This document shows positions 56,475 through 64,000 of a stretch of 64,000 bases of DNA, piece by piece. A program made the position numbers and the translations under genes. The notes under the pieces were generated by a model. That model was not told where the DNA came from, searched no databases, and saw only the letters and a list, made by a program, of their open reading frames with translations. The stretch is from contig JAOTOL010001182.1 in assembly GCA_034440575.1 (NCBI GenBank), forward strand, positions 211,001 to 275,000, in the 5' to 3' direction. Each line of letters opens with the position of its first letter. The first letter of the stretch is position 1. Source of the DNA: Imbricaverruca yamaguchii (taxonomy: Eukaryota; Arthropoda; Thecostraca; Neoverrucidae).

Positions 56475-59400
56475 CTGCACTAGAAAACCTGTGGGGTAAA
56501 TTGATATAGCACGCGTCAGCTTAATCGGTACATGTCAGCATCAGCCTGTGTCAGCCTGCACCTGCGTGGTGTGGGCTGGCAATCAACTAGAATAACTGCA
56601 CAAATGCGCACGTGTATTGAGGTGTTCGCTAAGAGTGTATCAAGGTGGCTTTATTCAGTATTCAAAATTTCTACAGAAGTTCATCACCCGACAGAGTGGC
56701 TACGGAATCAACGTTTGCATCTTCCATAGATGACATAAAACACGAGCTATGAACAGCCAGGACTCAAGCTGGCGGCATTGCACTAAACATAATACATTCA
56801 CTTTTCAGATTGCTTATGCTAATTCCACCTGCAGACAATAATTCCATTTAAATTATATTTTTCAACTGACCTCATCGTCAGTAGAGCTGTAATCCCATAG
56901 CAAGGTGTGTTCATGGACTGGAAGTCGTGCGATGTTTCCTCTCCGTAGTACAAAAGTCAGTGGATGCGACGAAAGAAAACAATTATCGGAGATGATACTA
57001 GAAGGCCTAGGATTGACGTAGGCGCAGCCATCTCCTCGCTACCCTTCCAAATTTCCGAGTTATCCCGAGTCAACCACAACTGCATCAACTAGGCCCGGTC
57101 ACCTTGTGTGGGTGACCGGGTCTAGTTGGGAAGCATTGACCATGACATAGACCCCTTATTTTGCTAGGCTTAGGGAGCATTGACCATGGCCCCATCACCC
57201 CACATGGCGTCGGACTGAAGCCGAGGTGTCAAATATTCACGCCTACCAAGATTTAATCATCGAGATGTTCTGAAAAAGATCCAGAACATGTTTTGTTGCG
57301 CCGTACTTTGTGCGTCAAGCAGAATATGGGGAGCAATCCTGCAGTATTGCCCGTCGCTAGTAGTTGGCATTGGCGATTGCTTATCTTCTCGCGACGTGAC
57401 ACCATTCATCGGATGGGAAGATTGACGGCATGACAGGGGAGAGTAGAAGAATTGGTGATGCAAGAGGTAATTTGCTACACTACATGTTCAACAACATGCA
57501 TCCTGTATGCGTATCACCAGTAGGGTTCAACCGCCAGTCTCGCAACAAACAACAAGCTGGCATGGCAGGTTCCCATGGCAACCTGAATGGCCTGAGTGCC
57601 ATTCCATACAGCTGAGTGACCTTGTTTATTGTTTATTGTTTATTTTCCACAATCTCCAACAGCATATTGCGCCCTTTGCAGGAGAAGTCAGTAGCTAAAT
57701 ACGAAAAACTTCTTGTTGGTGTGGCTGTTCGTCACATTTTCTCACATTCTTCACTGTTATTTGCTGGAGAAATGGAGAAGCCCTGGAAAAATTGCTTACT
57801 GAAATCTTGATTCTGCACATATAAATACCAAAAGAGCAGGTCTCCACATATGGGTCACATCACGATGTGCAAAAACCACGGATGGACATATAAGAGCAAG
57901 CAAGTGTGTAGGATAAGAATAATATGAACAGAGACTAAACGGGCGGACTAGGTTAGTTTAAAATTCGAATCGTGCATGAAGTAAAAGGGTGAAAAAGTCA
58001 GCACACACACATGATAGAGCGAACATAAATAATAACTAGCCTATTGCTATCATGCGCTACCTTTAAATTGTACGTGAATGACCTTCTCAAAACAAAAAAT
58101 ACTTATAAAAAAGGAAGATGGGGGGGGAAGGAAAAAAATAATTATGAATTTTTTGAAAGATATTTACCTAATTGCTTGGAAATTTTGCAGAGCAGACCCG
58201 ATTGCACCGTGTTAATACGAGCTCTTTGTATGACTAGAGTATTTTGTGTGCTGGTCAATCAAGTCGGCAAGCACAGCCGAAAGTCGGCCGGAAGGTCACA
58301 CGAGTCTGAATATGCTGTTTTTCCCACGTGTTTCTAACCAAAAGCAAGTACAACTGGGTACACCGGAAAGCTACCAATCGCATTTCGAAATGTTGCAGGC
58401 TATTATGGAACAGGGAGCACCTGGAGCCAGATATATCCCGTGTGCAGTGGGTGTCAGACGAGGAATTTGTATTGGACTCGATCGACCCGCGCTGTGAATT
58501 GCGGCGGCGGCCGTCCAAGCGACGATGACGCATTCTAAATAGACCGTACATTGGCGAAGGACGCAGCCATTACAGCACGTGGACTTGAAAAGTGGAGTTG
58601 GAATGTTTTGTTCCTGCCTGGAAGGAGCAAGTAAGCAGACGCAGAGACGTGCTTGCTGTTCGTACTGTGTCATTGACATGAGCTTCAAATTTTAATTTGG
58701 AGTCCAATGTAACACAAATCGCGACTCAATCAGTCATCAATCAAAATAAATCATTTCACTCAACTGTCGGGTCATGAATTAGTATTCCACCGGACGGGCC
58801 GCACGCTTTAATGTAAGCAAAGTAGACAGGCGCTTGCAGCGCAGGTAACGCAACACGGGAAAGTAGCGGTTAATTTTGTTCTAAATTTCGGATGCTTTGG
58901 TTCCTAAGGCGCATTGAAAGGTATTGACGGGTGAAAATAATTCGACGGATGCTAAACTTTCGGATTTATATGGGATCCGGTATGAATCAAGTAGCGAGAA
59001 GGAGGGGAAGGGAATTTCACATCATTTTGCACACTTCTGAATCTGTAATAAATCGTCGGATTGATCTCAGTGAGTAAGTACTTCTAGTAGTACAGCAAGT
59101 ACACCGCTGATGCGAGAACACCTTCCTAACAACACCACCAGCTTCATTTTATACGAAGATCGGGCCGTGTCATGGTATTTGAGTCATTGTGCATGTGTGA
59201 ACACACATGCCAGAAGTAAAACAAGCCAGTCAGCGCATACGTCCCACTGCCACAATGGAATACGCATGAACAAAAAACAAGGCAAAGGGAAGGGCAAAAT
59301 TCGTTGGGATGTAAATGTGACCTAATAGACCATGGTCATTGTAAATAGTATAGTAGGTATGTACATGGGCACAAATCTGACCTTGGCAATCACGCCCGGC

Positions 59401-59500
59401 GTGAAAATATCTGGCATAGTCAAAAGCAAAATCATAACCGGTGGTGCAACTACGCCCAGACGTGCGACTGTTGTATACAATATGTATGTATATATGCGTG
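56475..59500. other. No gene recognised; one perfect hairpin
   Basis: Apart from the hairpin at 57086-57128 nothing is identifiable. GAAGCATTGACCATGACATAGACCCC near 57130 and GGAGCATTGACCATGGCCCC near 57173 are a diverged local duplication. Confidence 0.4.
57086..57128. repeat. Hairpin, 18-bp arms
   Basis: CAACTAGGCCCGGTCACC pairs with GGTGACCGGGTCTAGTTG (one G-T/G-C type difference) around a loop of about 7 bases. Confidence 0.85.
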
Positions 59501-59504
59501 TGTA

Positions 59505-59539
59505 TGTATGTGTGTGTGTGTGTGTGTGCGTGCGTGTGT

Positions 59540-59636
<97 letters not shown>
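59505..59636. repeat. (GT)n microsatellite
   Basis: About 130 bp of GT, slightly interrupted at the start. Confidence 0.97.
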
Positions 59637-59638
<2 letters not shown>

Positions 59639-59639
59639 G

Positions 59640-60560
59640 TTATGTGTGTTTTTTTTTGCTATTTTTGGGGAAGGTGGGAAAGGGGGCGGGTTGGTGGGGG
59701 TGCCTCTCCCTGTCCCAGTAGGGGACAGGGGAAAAGGGGGAAATAGGAGGAAAAAAAAGGGGAGTAAAATGGAAAAAAAAATAAAAAAAAAAAAAAAAGA
59801 AAAAAAAAAAAAAAAAAAACGGGAAACAAAACCAAAAAACACAGACAAAAAAACCCACAACCCGCCGAAGAGGGAAAGAAAAGAAAAAAATTAATCGAAA
59901 GAAAAAAGAAAGGAAGGTAAAGAAACAAAAACGACAAATTTAGAAAAAATTTAAAAAAGAAATACAAAAAAAAAAAAAAAGAAAAAAAAAAGGCCCCCAA
60001 AGTTTGCCAGGTATTACAGAAGTACTAAGTAAAATAAATAAAAGAAAAAAGAGAATAAATAATAAAAAAAATTGACCGAAAGGTTAGGGAAAAATATAAA
60101 AAGAAATAAAAAAAAATATTTAAAGAAAAAATGAGAGAGAGAATTAGAAGGAAAAGCTATAAAAAAGAGTTATAAAAAAAAATAGGGGTGTTTTTTTGGC
60201 CCGAGTAGAAATCCATTTTGCTGGAAGGGGGGGGCTATAACCGCGCAAAACTAAAACAAGGAAAAGAAGTAATGGTGTTAGAGCGAAAGAAAAAAAAAAA
60301 AAAGAAAAAAAAAAAAGACAGGGGGAAAAGAAAAAGAGCCAAGAGAGGGAAAAAAACGAAACGGGAGAAAAAAAAAAAAAGGCACTAGAAAGGCGGGGGG
60401 GGGAAAGGAAGAAAAAAAAAAAAAAACTACCCGGGGAAAGAAAGGTTGGGGAAGAAGGGAAAAGGGGAGGGAAAAGGAAAAAAAAAAAAAAAAAAACGAA
60501 AGGGAAAAAAAACAAAAAGAGGGAGGGGAAATCCCGGGACCCCAACGACCACAAAACGAA
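59640..60560. other. T-depleted purine/homopolymer block, possibly an assembly artefact
   Basis: After the GT tract the sequence becomes a run of A and G homopolymers with few C and very few T for about 0.85 kb (for example AAAAAAAAAAAAGAAAAAAA). Both sides are of normal composition. The frames of Phe/Pro on the minus strand are artefacts. Confidence 0.7.
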
Positions 60561-60858
60561 AACAAACCATAACATCTTTAAAAACAGCATAGACAATCAT
60601 TTTAAGAATAGATGGCTTGCTTTTCAGTATTCCAGGGAAGGCCTGATCGGTGGGCAACTGGTTGAGTGTCCAGAGTGTAACCAAGAAGCGCCCTTGTGGC
60701 GCATAGTTGCACTGATATTTTATGTCTTTATGTCTTTATGCAACCGGGCCAAAGGCTACTGCACCATCAGCTGACGTGAACACCGAGTGATCAAACAGTG
60801 GACGCAGACATAATACAGCGACCGAGCACCTCCAGCTGATCTACTGACCATCACCGAC

Positions 60859-60965
60859 TATCCCCGCGCTGTCAGTGCGCCTCGGGGAAGCTGAAATTTC
60901 CTGCCAATAGCTGCCACTGGCAGGAAATTTCAGCTTTCCTCGGGCACACTGACAGCGTGGGGATA
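60859..60965. mobile_element. Small foldback element, 48-bp arms
   Basis: TATCCCCGCGCTGTCAGTGC through AATTTCCTGCCA is complemented nearly completely by TGGCAGGAAATTTCAGC through CAGCGTGGGGATA, around an 11-base loop. No target duplication beyond a possible TA. Confidence 0.8.
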
Positions 60966-61099
60966 GCCAGTTATAGATGGCCACAGGCGCGAGTCAAAAT
61001 CGGATATCGCCCTTATAGCATGAGATCGACAGCGAACCGGCCTGCGGGACCGGTGGTCCACCTGTATGGCAATTAGCGCTGGCAGTCTAGCTCGAGATG

Positions 61100-61278
61100 C
61101 GGGCGGCGGGGCGGACACAAGTCGGGTCGGACACAAGTCGGGGCGGACACAAGTCGGGGCGGACACAAATCGGGGCGGACACAAGTCGGGTCGGACACAA
61201 GTCGGGGCCGACACAAGTCGGGTCGGACACAAGTCGGGGCGGACACAAGTCGGGTCGGACACAAGTCGGGTCGGACCG
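61100..61278. repeat. Minisatellite, 16-bp unit
   Basis: About eleven copies of GGACACAAGTCGGGGC / GGACACAAGTCGGGTC. Five overlapping frames on both strands stay open because of it. Confidence 0.95.
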
Positions 61279-61279
61279 A

Positions 61280-62155
61280 TTGGCGGACAGTCTCTCTCCC
61301 AGCCGCGAGAGAGAGAGAGACTGTCTGCTGACTCTTGACCTGAGAGAGAGACCGTGCCGAGAGAGACTCTCTGCAATCCGCACGCCGCTTCGTGCGGAAG
61401 GCGGCCGCGGAGGCGGGCGAGGTCACGCCGCGGCGACGGTGAGTGCCGCCGGGACAGACGGCGCGGGTGTTCCGCCAGCGTGCTGGCTAGAGCGACCGAG
61501 CCTCTGCGGGCCGCCCCCCGACGCGAGAAGGCGGCGGGCGCGAGTCTGTCGCCACCCGGTGAAATTCCTCTTCGTGCCCCCCACCAGCTGTCGTAGCAGG
61601 TGCGCTGATTCGTGACGGATGCAAGAGCATAACGCTGATTGAAGTGGTCGACTCGGTTCCAATTCGCATCCGTGAGCAAATCCAGTCCGTGTCGATATTC
61701 CTGCCAGATCCGAGCCGATCCGATCGGTTATCCAATCCGCTGCCGAAAATGCAGCACAGCTAAAACCGGATCGGGTGCGGTAATATATAGCCACTAGAGA
61801 ATCAACAATGAGGTATAACATAGCTATCAGGAAAATGGAAAACAACTACTTGTTAATTTGTTCGAAGTATATATTGCAATTTTCAATACCAGAGCCATAT
61901 TTAAGGGACCATAAAATTCCATTTCGGATCAATAGCAATCCAGGATCCTATGGATAGTTTTTTGGTGGATGAGCATGACCCAAGCATACAAGATACAAGA
62001 CTACCACCAAAGAATGCAATGGAACAAAAACTAGGTAGCTACCGGACTGTGCGCACCAGAAAATAAGCTTGTCATATCAGACTTCAAACGCGTTCATGTA
62101 AAGTATGAAACATGCGTCATCCTTAGATTAGTAGTGTGTTTTAGTTCGGTGTGGT
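61280..62155. other. GC-rich then AT-rich sequence, no gene recognised
   Basis: 61280-61380 contains GAGAGAGAGAC runs around a CTGTCTGCTGACTC core. 61380-61600 is CpG-rich. No domain or clear splice sites. Confidence 0.4.
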
Positions 62156-62159
62156 TCAA

Positions 62160-62600
62160 CTACATGTGTCTCACAATTTCCAATCTTAGTACCGAGCCAG
62201 AAAGTGGCACGGTCCCCAACGAAGCAGAGCGATAGGCTGAGGTGCGTCTGCAGGAATTGGTACAACGTCCATCAAGTGATAGTAATAAACGCATTTTTCG
62301 AACGCGGCGCGTGCCCAATGCATTAATCAACACTGTTATTGTTCCCATTTTCCCTGCCTCGACTCCTAAATTTGAATTCCCATTTAGTTTCTGCTCTGGG
62401 TCGTAAATATCCTGTTTGGATTCCGCTTGGCGACAGCGTGCTATTTGTCTGCGGCCGCGTCGATATTGGATGCGTTCTTTCTCTCGGTAATTCCCGTATA
62501 TGAAAAAGGGAATTCGCCAGCGAATCGCCGCGTTCGGCAAAGACGTCTTTTAGGGCGGATCGCTGTTGCGAAAGCACCAAAACGCCTTTCAGAAGCCCTC
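62160..62600 (-). mobile_element. Possible LINE C-terminal remnant
   Basis: A minus-strand frame of 126 codons contains GTITVLINALGTRRV and later ASLGTVPLSGSVLRL. From memory these echo the V-I-P-V-V-I-G-A-L-G-T and LGTA-x-ILRK blocks at the C-terminus of some LINE ORF2 proteins. No reverse transcriptase motifs accompany it, so the call is weak. Confidence 0.3.
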
Positions 62601-64000
62601 AATGAGTGCTGTTTTTGGACGGGACTGAATGAAAATATTGGCACACTTCGCCCTATCCATCTTTGCTGCAAGCTTAAAAGTTGTACCTCTGCAGGATTCC
62701 CTTGTTTGCAATTCCCTTGTTTAAAGGGATTCCCTTGGATACAGGGTTCTTAGCATGAATGCCAAGAAATCGTAAGTAGATAATGCGTTCGGAGCGCCGT
62801 TCAGTGACTGTCGGTCTTCAGATTGTGAAGCAGATGATGCTATCGAGCATCTGGTGTTGGATGATGGAGCTTGAAATGTCTATAGTTTGGCATAAGTGGG
62901 TTCAATGCCCTGGTATTGATTGTTCGCGTCCAGCCGCGGGGCGTTGCAATCCTGTTGGGAATGTGATGAGGCTGCTTTTTCGATTCCACAATTTTACGCT
63001 GAATTCCCAGCGGATTTTGGCGTGAAATCAGTAGAGGACGCCACTCTGCAGGGAATGTGATGGAGTTATCCGTGGAATGTCCGCATAGAACGTACCCCTT
63101 TACTGCGCTGCGCTGCCGCGTTTCATACATGACAGCGTATTTTTTTCGGTTTTGCTTTCAATGGCAAAAAGCAGAAGACACACCAGGTATATGACATGTA
63201 TATTTTTCATGCATGCAATTAGTTTGTTGTGAGCAAAAAAGGAATGCAACACTTGATGGATTCTAAATTTGATATATAGAACGATTTATTGTATTTGTCT
63301 TCTTAATTTTATAATCATGTTTATTTATCTTAGTGTTAGCCAAGCGATGATTGCAACATCATGATTCGTCAAATGCACCCACAGGACCCTAGAATAATGA
63401 CCGCACTAATTATGTAGTTGTGTGCAAATTTAACTTCGGAATTAGGCTGGTATTACGTATGTTTTACTATTAGACGTTATGAAACAGATATAATTTTCAT
63501 GGATAATGCTATTTCTTGTTGAAATATAATGACACAAAGCATATACTAGTTCAGATAATTTTAAAGTAAGTATTTATCTACATATATTCACAATACCTTC
63601 CCTACCTTCCCTTAGATGAAGTAGATGTCTCGCGAATGATGGGGGTTGTTAGTTGTAGTAGTCTATAACCTTAATTTAAAGCCCAGGGAATCCAGTGCGG
63701 TGGTGTTGTTTGCCCACAGAGAATACTGTAATGCATTAAGCGTATTGCTGACTTCATTTGATCGTCGAATCCCAGGAAGACTTTCTTCATCTTCTTTGTC
63801 TCTTTGCGGAGGAAAGGTGCTATCTGCTAGAGAGTTATGTTAAGGAAAAGTTACCTAGGCCGGCTTATGTGGCAGATGGTGATGAGGTGAATGACGTCAG
63901 ACGACAGATAAAGAAACTGGTCCGAAGGACAAGTGCACCTTTGGCGCACACTGCGCAAACATGCCTTGCGTGGGGCAGTGCATCTGGAGGATGGCCAGCG
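62601..64000. other. No feature recognised
   Basis: AT-rich sequence. CCTTGTTTGCAATTCCCTTGTTTAAAGGGATTCCCTTGG near 62700 is a short imperfect repeat. No gene found before the window ends. Confidence 0.4.

Noticed and set aside
59332..60000. Long frames of Cys/Val or Phe/Pro
   Set aside because: Generated by the (GT)n tract and the purine homopolymer block.

Overview
This is a gene-poor, repeat-dense piece of an animal nuclear genome. The clearest gene belongs to a cyclic-nucleotide-gated channel lineage best known from arthropods (CNG-like, CngL). Consensus introns flank it, and around it lie tRNA-derived SINEs, CR1/L2-like and RNase H-bearing LINE remnants, a Penelope-like element, long (TA)n and (CA)n microsatellites and about two dozen minisatellites. 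An arthropod is the best guess; a crustacean or chelicerate would fit, but the sequence does not fix the species.

Genes. Two exons on the minus strand look like one CngL gene. A short 5' coding exon lies at 19345-19549. The large transmembrane exon at 12208-13305 runs from the cytosolic N-terminus through S1-S6 and the pore. Both ends of the shared intron are phase 1, so the exons join in frame. The exons for the C-linker and cyclic-nucleotide-binding domain were not found and probably lie beyond position 1. A second candidate gene, at 24839-25255 on the plus strand, encodes a small secreted, cysteine-containing protein with a TATA/initiator-like promoter and a poly(A) signal. I recognise no other host gene with confidence.

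Layout. 1-0.97 kb: LINE RNase H remnant. 3.7-9.6 kb: minisatellites, a repeat-family copy, two SINEs and a CR1/L2-like LINE. 10.1-13.9 kb: a large 17-bp CACGTG array, then the channel exon, which is bracketed by minisatellites containing copies of its own splice sites and by two SINE insertions. 15.4-17.8 kb: a complete-looking transposon with arms of about 0.85 kb and an 8-bp target duplication, inside the channel intron. 19.3-21.7 kb: the 5' exon and GC-rich minisatellites. 23-27.7 kb: LINE pieces, the secreted-protein gene and microsatellites. 27.9-29.8 kb: a Penelope-like element in inverted, head-to-head arrangement. 30-39 kb: mostly unannotatable AT-rich sequence. 39.5-51.7 kb: many minisatellites, including a 16-bp array that occurs as a giant inverted repeat and a foldback element nested in a 36-bp array, plus more SINEs. 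52-64 kb: a CR1/Jockey-like LINE, small hairpin elements, a (GT)n tract that runs into a suspicious T-depleted block, and a 16-bp GC-rich array.

Most long open frames in this window are by-products of tandem repeats whose unit lengths keep several frames open. They are reported here as repeats, not genes.
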